Source: Methanocrinis alkalitolerans
GTDB taxonomy: Archaea; Halobacteriota; Methanosarcinia; Methanotrichales; Methanotrichaceae
DNA: 64,000 bases
Assembly: GCF_029167205.1 (NCBI RefSeq)
Contig: NZ_JARFPL010000001.1
Coordinates: 62,001-126,000 of the forward strand
Reading direction: 5' to 3'
The notes under the pieces were generated by a model. That model made no database searches. It worked only from the letters and a program-made list of their open reading frames with translations, and was not told where the DNA came from. Shown here piece after piece: positions 25,024-32,193 of this stretch. Both the position numbers and the translations under genes were made by a program. The first letter of the stretch is position 1, and the number at the start of each line of letters is the position of its first letter.

Positions 25024-26214
25024 TCAGAAGGTCTTCAGCTCCCCCTTCATCAATTTGTCCTGGATCATCAGGATGTCGTCGAGCCACTGGTTTGCGATCT
25101 CTTCCGCCTCGGACTGGACGCGGGAGTAGTTGGCCCCCTCCGTCACCGTCGTCTGGATGGAGAGCATGTGGGGCTCGTCGATGGGCTTGCCTATCTGGGA
25201 GAGGATCCGGACGTAGACCTCCCCGACCTCCTCCACCTCGGCGACGATCTTGTTTGCGATCTGGGTCGAGAGGAGGTTGTAGATCTTCCCGACGTGCCTG
25301 ATGGGGTTCTTCCCGCTTGTCGCCTCCATGGACATGGGGCGGTTGAGGGTGATGAGGCCGTTGGCCCGGTTGCCCCTCCCGACGGAGCCGTCGTCTCCCA
25401 TCTCCGCCGAGGTCCCCGAGACCGTCAGGTAGACCGACCCCGACTCGGGGTCGTCGGCGACGTTCAGCTGGACCTTCACCTCCCTCTTCGCGCAGGAGCA
25501 GACGTTCTCCTCGATCTCCCGGACGATCACCTCTTTGGTCTCCATGTAGTCGGCGAGGTCGTCGAGGTGCCTTCCCACCATGGCGCAGGCGACGGTCAGG
25601 TTTATGGTGTCGCCGGACCTCATCGCCATCACCTTGACGTCTTCGCCGATGGCGGGGATCCTCTTTTTAAGGTCCATGAGGAACCTCTCGGTATCGTAGA
25701 CGACCGTCTCCGTCTCGGAGAAGGGGGCGTATCCGACGCCGAAGGAGGTGTCGTTGGCGCCGGGGACCTTCCTCTTGAAGACGTCCTGGAGGTCTGAGGA
25801 GCCGGTCCCTATCCTGCAGTCCAAGATGACGTGGTCGCTGACGTCGATGTTGCAGAGGACGCTTCTTATGTACTCCTTCGCCGTCCTCCGGGCGATGACG
25901 TCGACGGGGATCTCCTGCTCCTCGAAGAACCGCGTAGCTCTCCCGGAGAGGAGGACGTATATCGGCTGGATGATCTCGCCGCCTCCAAAGGCGGGGCAGG
26001 ACCTGCCGGCGACGACCTGGGTCTCGTCGGTGTTGTGGTGGAGGACGGCCCCGACCCTCCTCTTGTACTCGTGGCAGAGGGCGCAGCTGATCGACTCCGC
26101 CAGCCCGTCGGCGATGCTGTCGGGGTGGCCGATCCCCTTCCTCTCCACTAGCTCGATCATCTGCTCTTCGACTGGCTGCTGGCTCAACCTCTCGACTCTG
26201 ATATTTCTCGTCAT
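25024..26214 (-). CDS. mat: S-adenosylmethionine synthetase, archaeal type
   Basis: The 396-residue protein has the archaeal MAT features VERKGIGHPDSIADGLAE near 25-42, HHNTDETQVVAG near 58-69 and SGTSAEMGDDGSVGRGNRANGLI near 268-290, with GKNPIRHVGKIYN further on. It makes SAM from methionine and ATP. A longer open frame to 26397 was rejected. The chosen ATG has GAGGAA upstream, gives the family length of about 400, and has a TATA-like TTTTAATATG some 50 nt upstream. It is divergent from the ArsA-type ATPase gene. Confidence 0.95.
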   Translation of the reverse strand: MTRNIRVERLSQQPVEEQMIELVERKGIGHPDSIADGLAESISCALCHEYKRRVGAVLHHNTDETQVVAGRSCPAFGGGEIIQPIYVLLSGRATRFFEEQEIPVDVIARRTAKEYIRSVLCNIDVSDHVILDCRIGTGSSDLQDVFKRKVPGANDTSFGVGYAPFSETETVVYDTERFLMDLKKRIPAIGEDVKVMAMRSGDTINLTVACAMVGRHLDDLADYMETKEVIVREIEENVCSCAKREVKVQLNVADDPESGSVYLTVSGTSAEMGDDGSVGRGNRANGLITLNRPMSMEATSGKNPIRHVGKIYNLLSTQIANKIVAEVEEVGEVYVRILSQIGKPIDEPHMLSIQTTVTEGANYSRVQSEAEEIANQWLDDILMIQDKLMKGELKTF

Positions 26215-26261
26215 GCCCCGTTCCTCATTTCGTCTCTGGGGGGGCTGAACGGATCGATGGC

Positions 26262-26270
26262 ATATTAAAA
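26262..26270 (-). promoter_or_regulatory. TATA-like box of SAM synthetase
   Basis: On the minus strand TTTTAATATG lies about 50 nt before the ATG at 26214. The predicted transcript would start near 26240 and have a leader of about 26 nt with a GAGGAA ribosome binding site. Confidence 0.45.
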
Positions 26271-26279
26271 CTTCGCAAG

Positions 26280-26340
26280 CTTCCTCCTCCCTTCCCCCTC
26301 TCTTCCCCCTCTCCTCCCCCTCTCCTCCCCCTCCCCTCCC
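26280..26340. repeat. 61-bp pure pyrimidine tract
   Basis: Every base from 26280 to 26340 is C or T on the plus strand, built from near-repeats of CTCCTCCCC and CTTCCCC. It lies in the divergent spacer between SAM synthetase and the ArsA-type ATPase gene, upstream of both promoters. Such tracts can form triplex or other non-B structures. It may also be simple slippage-grown sequence. Confidence 0.8.
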
Positions 26341-26395
26341 GGACCGTCGGAGGAGAGCAAAAGGGGTAAATCTCGCTCCCGTCAACTCTTCATCC

Positions 26396-27298
26396 ATGCG
26401 ACTCGTCTACATGGCTGGGAAGGGGGGCGTCGGCAAAAGCGTCTCCTCGGCGGCGACGGGGCTCTGGACCTCTCAAAATGGCAAAAAGACCCTCGCCTTC
26501 TCCATGGACCCCGCCCACTCCCTCTCCGACATCCTGGAGGCGGAGATCGGCGATAAGCCCACCCCCATAGCCGAGAACCTCTACGCCGTGGAGCCGGACC
26601 TCGCGGCGGAGGCGGAGAAGTTCTACGCTAGCTACAAAAGCCTATTTCGAGCATTATTCGAGATGTTCCAGTTCGAGGTCCGCCCCCAGGACTTCGGGGC
26701 CGTCCCCGGGGTCGGGGAGCTGATCTTCATGGACCGGCTCTACGACGTCTACATGGAAGGAGATTACGACGTCGTCGTCATCGACTCGGCCCCCACCGCC
26801 CTCGTCCTCCCGCTCCTGAAGCTTCCCGAGGTGACCACCGGCGTCGTCACCCGCCTCCTGGGGATGAAGTCGAGATGGACGGGGATCTTCAACATGCTGG
26901 AGCCGGGCTTCGGCGACTCCGTCGTCAAGGAGGTCCGCCGCCTCAGAACGAAGGCCGAGACGATGAGAAACGCCCTCATCGACTCCGAGATCACCACCAT
27001 CTCCGTCGTCATGATCCCGGAGAAGGCGGCGGTGATGGAGAGCGAGCGGCTGATAAAGACCGTCGAGGCCCACGGGGTATCCGTCGACTCGATAATAGTC
27101 AACCACGTGATGGCCCCCTGCGAATGCGACTACTGCAGCCGGCGGGTCGCCTCGCAGAAAGGGTACATCGAGGAGATCAAAACGAAGTTCGCGAATAAGC
27201 AGATCGCGCTCCTGCCGTCTTACGGCGAGGAGGTGAAGGGGCCGGGGCTCGCGCAGGTGGCGCGGGATCTGTACGAGAAGGGGCAGCTGAGGATATAG
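26396..27298 (+). CDS. ArsA/Get3-family ATPase
   Basis: This 300-residue P-loop ATPase has the deviant Walker A GKGGVGKSV (about 8-16), switch I SMDPAHSLSDI near 36-46 and the DSAPTA motif near 124. CECDYCSRR near 243-251 provides a CxxC like the Get3 dimer zinc site. Archaeal members of this size lack the arsenite-site cysteines of bacterial ArsA and resemble Get3, which targets tail-anchored membrane proteins. No ars genes are nearby, so a membrane-protein chaperone role is preferred. The start directly follows a short AT-poor leader. Confidence 0.85.
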   Translation: MRLVYMAGKGGVGKSVSSAATGLWTSQNGKKTLAFSMDPAHSLSDILEAEIGDKPTPIAENLYAVEPDLAAEAEKFYASYKSLFRALFEMFQFEVRPQDFGAVPGVGELIFMDRLYDVYMEGDYDVVVIDSAPTALVLPLLKLPEVTTGVVTRLLGMKSRWTGIFNMLEPGFGDSVVKEVRRLRTKAETMRNALIDSEITTISVVMIPEKAAVMESERLIKTVEAHGVSVDSIIVNHVMAPCECDYCSRRVASQKGYIEEIKTKFANKQIALLPSYGEEVKGPGLAQVARDLYEKGQLRI

Positions 27299-27666
27299 AT
27301 GGGGGGGGGGGCTTGGGGCCGCCTCACTCCTGCGAAAGGATGTGGGGAGATAGGAGTGGTGGGGTGTCGCGGAGAGGGGCGAGATTTTGGGATTGGTTAT
27401 GCAGGCAGCTTTCGGGATTTTGGTTGGATATGGCATATCCATATTTTCTCTACCGTTTTGATGTGGGCTGGTTTTTGGTGAAATTGTTAAGGCTGCAAGC
27501 TCAATCCGATGGAATATGTTGTCCATGTATTGATGGGTCTGAGGCGAGTTTTCCGAAAGGAATTTATATCGCTCGTATGGAGGGTAGTTAGGAGGTCAAA
27601 AGCGCATATCGTCATGAGGGAGACGAAGAGCCTTAAGAGATTTATCAAAGGGAGGCTAAGAGTGGA
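27299..27666. other. Intergenic stretch with 11-G run; border of AT-rich cassette
   Basis: No convincing gene is present. It opens with 11 consecutive G (27301-27311), a likely slippage hot spot and assembly risk. Composition changes from GC-rich to AT-rich along it. A GGGAGG at about 27650 precedes the next gene. Confidence 0.6.
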
Positions 27667-29091
27667 ATGAGTTTCTATAATAAAACTATATATAGAAAAA
27701 TAATGTGTGCTAAAATCGCCATAATAGGATTTATCTGTGTTTTAGCCTTCCAGGGGTCGACTTTATCTGCTACGGCTAAATTAGAATGTTATAGTTTTGA
27801 GAATGAGACGGATATCGATAGCTTTGGTTATACTGATTGGTATCAGACTTCTCCGGGCTATAGAAGCTCTTGCTCTCTTAAATCCGGTGTTATCGATCAA
27901 GGGAAAACAAGCAGCATTTTCAAAGATGTAGTCGGTCCTGCAAATGTCAGTTTTTACTGGAGAGCGGAAGAATTCCACAATTGGGCCCCTAGCGTTAAAA
28001 CAGATATAGGTAAATTTTCGTTTCTGGTAGACGGTAATGAGATCCATCTAGATAGAAACACTGACGTATTCGGTTGGAATAAAAAAGAGATCGAAGTTGA
28101 AGGCGGAAAGCATGTACTTGAATGGAGGTTTCTCAAGCGTTCTATCGGGAGAAATATACCTGAATCAGCTGGGGCTGGGTGGATTGACAATATTTGTATT
28201 GAGAAAAATATATTGGAACCAGAACCTAAAGTGCCAGAACCAGAACCTAAAGTGCCAGAACCAGAACCTAAAGTGCCAGAACCAGAACCTAAAGTGCCAG
28301 AACCAGAACCTAAAGTGCCAGAATCTGTATGCGATTATTATAATAAGACTACCTATGTTGATCAATATAAATTTAACGAAAGTATATATATATATAGGAC
28401 AATTAAAGAGGCTATTGAGCACGTAGAAGAAAACGGAACTGTGATAATAAGATCTGGCTCATATAACGAAAATGTTATAATTGAGAAATCGCTAACTCTA
28501 ATTGGAACTGAAGAATTAAACTCTATTATACATACAAATGGAACAGGAGTTTTAATAAATGCTGATCATGTTACAATAAATTCTATCGCAATTAACGAGG
28601 CATCCACAGGCATTCGCTTAGTTAATAATAAGATAGGTTGTATAATTTCTAACAATAGTATATCAGATTGTAAAATGCATGGGATGGTTATTCAAGGTGT
28701 CGAAACAGAAGTTAGTTATAATTATGTTAATAATAGCTTAAATAATGGTATCGTCTTATTGAATTCCGTAAAGTGTAATGTTTACAGGAACGAGTTGAAT
28801 GGGAATGTTGAGCATGGATTATATATATACAGCGGAAATAAAAATTTTATAGATAATAATTACATTAGAGAATCCAAAGCTGGAATTAGATTGGATCATT
28901 ATTGCGATGGTAATATAATCGGATTAGGTAATATTTTTGCGGCCGATGTTCAATGTGATATAGTATGTTCGAATAACTACAATTGTTATGCAACTAGCTT
29001 ACCAGGCATGTGCGGGCCGAGTGATAATGAAGTATTATTTGACGCAATTTGCTTACGATGTGATCATGGGAAACTGGGTGGACCTATATGA
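27667..29091 (+). CDS. Exported protein with PEPEPKV repeats and right-handed beta-helix (NosD-like)
   Basis: This is a 474-residue protein. A hydrophobic stretch (IAIIGFICVLAFQGSTLSA) near residues 16-34 is a signal peptide. Residues about 38-180 look like a carbohydrate-binding or LamG-like beta domain. Residues 184-218 are five exact repeats of a seven-residue PEPKVPE unit, a rigid stalk. From about 235 onward NosD-type helix turns follow (SLTLIGT, NSISDC, NGIVLLNS, GIRLD). A cysteine-rich end (CDIVCSNNYNC, CLRCD) follows. The gene is strongly AT-rich compared with its neighbours, suggesting transfer. Its stop overlaps the next start by ATGA. Confidence 0.78.
   Translation: MSFYNKTIYRKIMCAKIAIIGFICVLAFQGSTLSATAKLECYSFENETDIDSFGYTDWYQTSPGYRSSCSLKSGVIDQGKTSSIFKDVVGPANVSFYWRAEEFHNWAPSVKTDIGKFSFLVDGNEIHLDRNTDVFGWNKKEIEVEGGKHVLEWRFLKRSIGRNIPESAGAGWIDNICIEKNILEPEPKVPEPEPKVPEPEPKVPEPEPKVPEPEPKVPESVCDYYNKTTYVDQYKFNESIYIYRTIKEAIEHVEENGTVIIRSGSYNENVIIEKSLTLIGTEELNSIIHTNGTGVLINADHVTINSIAINEASTGIRLVNNKIGCIISNNSISDCKMHGMVIQGVETEVSYNYVNNSLNNGIVLLNSVKCNVYRNELNGNVEHGLYIYSGNKNFIDNNYIRESKAGIRLDHYCDGNIIGLGNIFAADVQCDIVCSNNYNCYATSLPGMCGPSDNEVLFDAICLRCDHGKLGGPI
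28216..28320 (+). repeat. Five perfect 21-bp tandem repeats inside the NosD-like gene
   Basis: The unit gaaccagaacctaaagtgcc plus a is repeated five times without mismatch and encodes a proline-glutamate-lysine-valine linker. Perfect identity at the DNA level points to recent expansion and possible length variation among strains. Confidence 0.95.
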
Positions 29092-30236
29092 CGAAATCAA
29101 AACGCTTAATAATAATAGTATTAAAATTATGTTTATTAGCTTGTATAGTGCCTTATATTGGAGTGAGTGAGGAAGGATCAGATCCAGAATTTAAATCCGG
29201 ACCCACAGTTATCACTCCCATCCCCATCCTCAAGCCTGGACCCATGTTAGTTTCGGATTCCACCATTTCTCCAGCTAATTTGCAGGACATCACTATTGCA
29301 AGTTCCTCACGTTCTAAGGGATCGTATTATATAGGTCCGCTAGGCCCTCCAATAACGATAGACAAAAATACAAAAGGACTGCGCGAAAAATACTATAAAA
29401 ATGATAATATTACAATACGATTGAGAATCCTGAATTGTGATTTGAAGAATACGATAGAATATGTCAATTTGCAGGAAGAAATCCCCAATCAATTCGAATT
29501 AGTAAAAAAGGATAGCGATACCTATGAAGACGATTCTGAAAAAAATCCTAATAGAGACCCAAAGACTATAAGATGGGTCTTCAACGACGGCATATATTCC
29601 TCAATAAATCTAGAATATACTGTAAGAACTAATAAAAGTGGTCAATTTATATTTAATAGTCCTTTGCTGAGAGCGAATATTAAAGATAATAATGGGAGAT
29701 CACACGAAATTTCACAAAGCAACAATGATAACTTATATATAGCTATTCATAATAGAGAGCCTAGTTTTGAGAGATTAGAATACCCAGAAGCAATTAAATT
29801 AGGAAAAGATGCTACTATTAATGTAGTTGTCAAAGATTTCGACTCCGATCCCATAAACGTTTATATATATAAAAAGGATCATACGTTAGTCGGGACGTTT
29901 TTATCAAAAAATAATGGACAGGACAATTCTTCACATACATATATATTGAATCAATCAGAATTAAATAACAAAGGGGTTAATGAGTTCACATTAGTCGCTA
30001 CTGATCATGAAAGCAAGACGCAACAGAGTATAGAAATTGAAGTATATAATATAATAAAAAGAAAGTATATTCCGACAATAGATACGCAATGGATTATTTT
30101 TCTCAGTTTTGCATCAGGAATTCCATCATTACTCATTGGAATAGCAATTGGGTATCGGCATTATAAAAGAATAAAAAAATATATAAAAATATATCTAGCT
30201 ACGAATGAACCTAAATATAGACGAAGAAAAAGATAA
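29088..30236 (+). CDS. Exported single-pass membrane protein, unknown
   Basis: This 382-residue protein has an N-terminal signal peptide (IIIVLKLCLLACIVPYIG), a proline-rich segment (ITPIPILKPGP), a long beta-rich external region, one transmembrane helix (WIIFLSFASGIPSLLIGIAIGY, about 337-358) and a strongly basic cytoplasmic tail (KRIKKYIKIY ... KYRRRKR). A stretch near 235-320 resembles a cadherin- or IG-like fold. It overlaps the PEPEPKV gene by ATGA and shares its AT-rich composition, so the two were probably acquired together and may form a surface complex. The family is not recognised. Confidence 0.72.
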   Translation: MTKSKRLIIIVLKLCLLACIVPYIGVSEEGSDPEFKSGPTVITPIPILKPGPMLVSDSTISPANLQDITIASSSRSKGSYYIGPLGPPITIDKNTKGLREKYYKNDNITIRLRILNCDLKNTIEYVNLQEEIPNQFELVKKDSDTYEDDSEKNPNRDPKTIRWVFNDGIYSSINLEYTVRTNKSGQFIFNSPLLRANIKDNNGRSHEISQSNNDNLYIAIHNREPSFERLEYPEAIKLGKDATINVVVKDFDSDPINVYIYKKDHTLVGTFLSKNNGQDNSSHTYILNQSELNNKGVNEFTLVATDHESKTQQSIEIEVYNIIKRKYIPTIDTQWIIFLSFASGIPSLLIGIAIGYRHYKRIKKYIKIYLATNEPKYRRRKR

Positions 30237-30333
30237 AAATTCCAATCGATAAAAACCCTTAACTTTTTCATTCTAGAATTAATTAACTTGATAATTTTAT
30301 TTCTAAAAAACAAGAATATTTGTTGAGTATATA

Positions 30334-30463
30334 ATGTCAGGTCGCGTACTCGTTCTACTGAAAATTGCCACTCGAATCGAATCCAAGCGACTCATTTTCT
30401 GCCAAACAGCCATTACGTCACCCGTTAGCGCTATTCAGTAATCTGGGTACGCGACCTTATGTC
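30334..30463. mobile_element. 120-bp MITE-like element with imperfect terminal inverted repeats and 5-bp direct repeats
   Basis: AGGTCGCGTAC (30339-30349) is the exact reverse complement of GTACGCGACCT (30447-30457). Six unmatched bases further in, TACTGAA (30356-30362) pairs with TTCAGTA (30434-30440). The ends therefore form a 24-bp imperfect terminal repeat. ATGTC occurs just outside both ends (30334-30338 and 30459-30463), as expected of a 5-bp target duplication. No coding capacity is present, so it would need a transposase encoded elsewhere. The parent IS family is not identified. Confidence 0.65.
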
Positions 30464-30508
30464 AAAGGCTTCGGGAATATACAATAATAGACACTCGCCG
30501 GAAACCTT

Positions 30509-30515
30509 GATATAC
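30509..30515 (+). promoter_or_regulatory. TATA-like box of tRNA-Arg
   Basis: GATATAC is centred about 31 nt before the first base of the tRNA, fitting an archaeal promoter with a very short 5' leader. Confidence 0.5.
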
Positions 30516-30542
30516 CAGTTTCCCCTTCCAGAAAGCCGTCGT

Positions 30543-30620
30543 GGGCGTGTAGCCTAGCCAGGACAAGGCGGCAGCCTCCTAAGCTGTAGATCAAGGGTTC
30601 GAATCCCTTCACGCCCGCCA
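30543..30620 (+). tRNA. tRNA-Arg (anticodon CCT), CCA encoded
   Basis: The acceptor stem GGGCGTG pairs with CACGCCC. The T arm AGGGTTCGAATCCCT is standard. The anticodon stem GCAGC/GCTGT encloses the loop CTCCTAA, giving anticodon CCT for AGG arginine codons. Discriminator G and a template-encoded CCA follow at 30617-30620. No intron is needed to fold it. The gene borders the AT-rich cassette, and tRNA genes are common integration sites, but I saw no repeat of its 3' end at the cassette's left edge. Confidence 0.93.
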
Positions 30621-30684
30621 ACCACGATCTTGCTTTCCTATTCCTTTCTTCCTGATCTTCCTTATCTATCGCCCCGGCGAGGCT

Positions 30685-31557
30685 TCAAGGCACGATCTTC
30701 GATATGGCGACCTCGATGATATCCTCGGCCCCGGCCTTCTTCAGCTTCGGGATGAGCAGGTTAATCCCCGACCGGTCGACGACGGACTGGACGGCGTAGT
30801 ACCCGGAGTTGTAGAGCTTCGAGACCGTCGGCCTCTTCATGCTGGGAAGAAGGGCGATCACCTCCTCGATCTGATCCTCGGGGACGTTCAGGGCGATCAA
30901 GACCTTCCCCCTCGCCCGGGTGACGGCAAAGAGCATCGTCTCGATCGCCTCGATCTCCTCCCTCTTCTCGGGGTCGGCCCAGCTCTCCTTATTTGCGATC
31001 AGCTCGGAGGTCGACTCCAGGATGACGTCGACGATCTTCAGGCCGTTCTTGACGAGGGTCGAGCCCGTCTCCGTCAGGTCGACTACGGCGTCGGCGAGCT
31101 CCGGCACCTTCGCCTCCGTCGCGCCGTAGGAGTACTCCACCTCGACGGGGATGCCGAGATCTTCGAAGAACCTCCTCGTCAGGTTCGGATACTCCGTCGA
31201 TATCCTGGAGCCGGGAAGGACGCCCCTCGCCGAGGTGGCCTCCTGGGCCTCGGGGACGGCGACGACGACCTTCACCTTTCCGGGGCCCTGCTTTCCGTAG
31301 TCGAGCTCCGCGACGGTGACGACGTCCGCGGCCGACTCCCTGATCCAGTCCGTCCCGCTGATCCCCAGGTCGAAGCGCCCCTTGGCGACGTATGTAGGGA
31401 TCTCCTGGGGGCGGAGGATCTTCACCTTCCCCACCCTGGGATCGTCGATCCGGGCGTTGTACTCCCGCTCCGTCCTCTTGATCTCCAGCCCCGCCTGGGC
31501 GAAGAGCTGGAGGGTCTGGCTCTGTAGGCTCCCCTTTGGAATGGCGATATCGATCAT
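30685..31557 (-). CDS. hisG: ATP phosphoribosyltransferase, long form
   Basis: The 290-residue protein begins MIDIAIPKGSLQ, the normal HisG start, and has the periplasmic-binding-like catalytic fold: GRFDLGISGTDWI near 62-74 and the PRPP loop DLTETGSTL near 163-171. About 80 further residues (from PEDQIEEVIALLPSMKRPTVS) form the C-terminal ACT-like regulatory domain of long HisG, so it does not need HisZ and should be inhibited by histidine. It catalyses the first step of histidine synthesis. A longer open frame to 31878 crosses the divergent gene's promoter and is not used. Confidence 0.95.
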   Translation of the reverse strand: MIDIAIPKGSLQSQTLQLFAQAGLEIKRTEREYNARIDDPRVGKVKILRPQEIPTYVAKGRFDLGISGTDWIRESAADVVTVAELDYGKQGPGKVKVVVAVPEAQEATSARGVLPGSRISTEYPNLTRRFFEDLGIPVEVEYSYGATEAKVPELADAVVDLTETGSTLVKNGLKIVDVILESTSELIANKESWADPEKREEIEAIETMLFAVTRARGKVLIALNVPEDQIEEVIALLPSMKRPTVSKLYNSGYYAVQSVVDRSGINLLIPKLKKAGAEDIIEVAISKIVP

Positions 31558-31674
31558 GGATCTGAACACCTTTCCCGGAAGGGTGCCTTCGGGGCTTTTA
31601 TCTCTTCCCGTCTCGACCTTCGCCTCCGGCTCCATCAGAAATTTTAATATCCCTCGGGGGGCGACATAAGGGCG

Positions 31675-32193
31675 ATGAACTTCAAAGAAGCCCTGGTGGG
31701 CCGAAGGTCGGTGAGGAGGTACGCCGACCGCCCCGTCGGCCGGGAAATGGTCTCCTCTCTCATCGAGGCGGCGGAGGCCGCGCCTTCTGCCGGAAACCTC
31801 AGGGCGAGGGAGTACTACGTAGTCGCCCGCCCCGAATTGAAGGCAGCCCTCGCCGCCGCCGCCTTCGGCCAGGAGCACGTAGCTAGCGCACCCGTCGTCA
31901 TCGTCGTCTGCGCCGATCCGGCCCGGTCGGGGAGGAGGTACGGCGACCGGGGCCAGCTCTACTCGATCCAGGACGCCGCCTCGGCGACGACCTGCCTCCT
32001 CCTCGCCGCCTTCGATATGGGGCTATCAGGCTGCTGGACCGGCGCCTTCGACGAGCTGATGGTGAGGGAGATTCTGAGCCTCCCCCGCCGGCTCGTCCCT
32101 ACGGCCATAGTTCCCATCGGCTGGCCCGCGGAGAGACCGGCTCCGCCGCCGGGACGGGATATGGCAGAGGCGGTCCACTGGATCGAGGGATGA
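31675..32193 (+). CDS. Nitroreductase-family flavoprotein
   Basis: The 172-residue protein has the FMN-binding N-terminus RRSVRRYADRPV at about 10-21, AAPSAGNLRAREYYVV near 36-51, and DAASATTCLLLAAFDMGLSGCWTGAFDE near 102-129. The family consists of FMN-dependent NAD(P)H oxidoreductases. The size matches short archaeal nitroreductases. Its stop overlaps the start of elp3 by ATGA, so the two are translationally coupled, though no functional link is known. It is divergent from hisG. Confidence 0.88.
   Translation: MNFKEALVGRRSVRRYADRPVGREMVSSLIEAAEAAPSAGNLRAREYYVVARPELKAALAAAAFGQEHVASAPVVIVVCADPARSGRRYGDRGQLYSIQDAASATTCLLLAAFDMGLSGCWTGAFDELMVREILSLPRRLVPTAIVPIGWPAERPAPPPGRDMAEAVHWIEG

Noticed and set aside
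26215..26397. N-terminal extension of SAM synthetase
   Set aside because: It would translate the pyrimidine tract into a glycine/arginine/glutamate-rich stretch absent from the family. The internal ATG has a good ribosome binding site.
27299..27620. Possible small genes after the ArsA/Get3 gene
   Set aside because: The frames start in the G-run, lack ribosome binding sites and have no recognisable protein features.
28216..28320. Regular 21-bp repeats that could suggest a CRISPR array
   Set aside because: There are no spacers; the units are contiguous, in frame and code for a proline-rich stalk inside a gene.
30543..30620. tRNA as a proven attachment site for the AT-rich cassette
   Set aside because: No copy of the tRNA 3' end was found at the cassette's other border and no integrase gene is present.
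31558..31878. N-terminal extension of HisG
   Set aside because: It runs through the divergent spacer and into the nitroreductase gene; the standard HisG start is internal.
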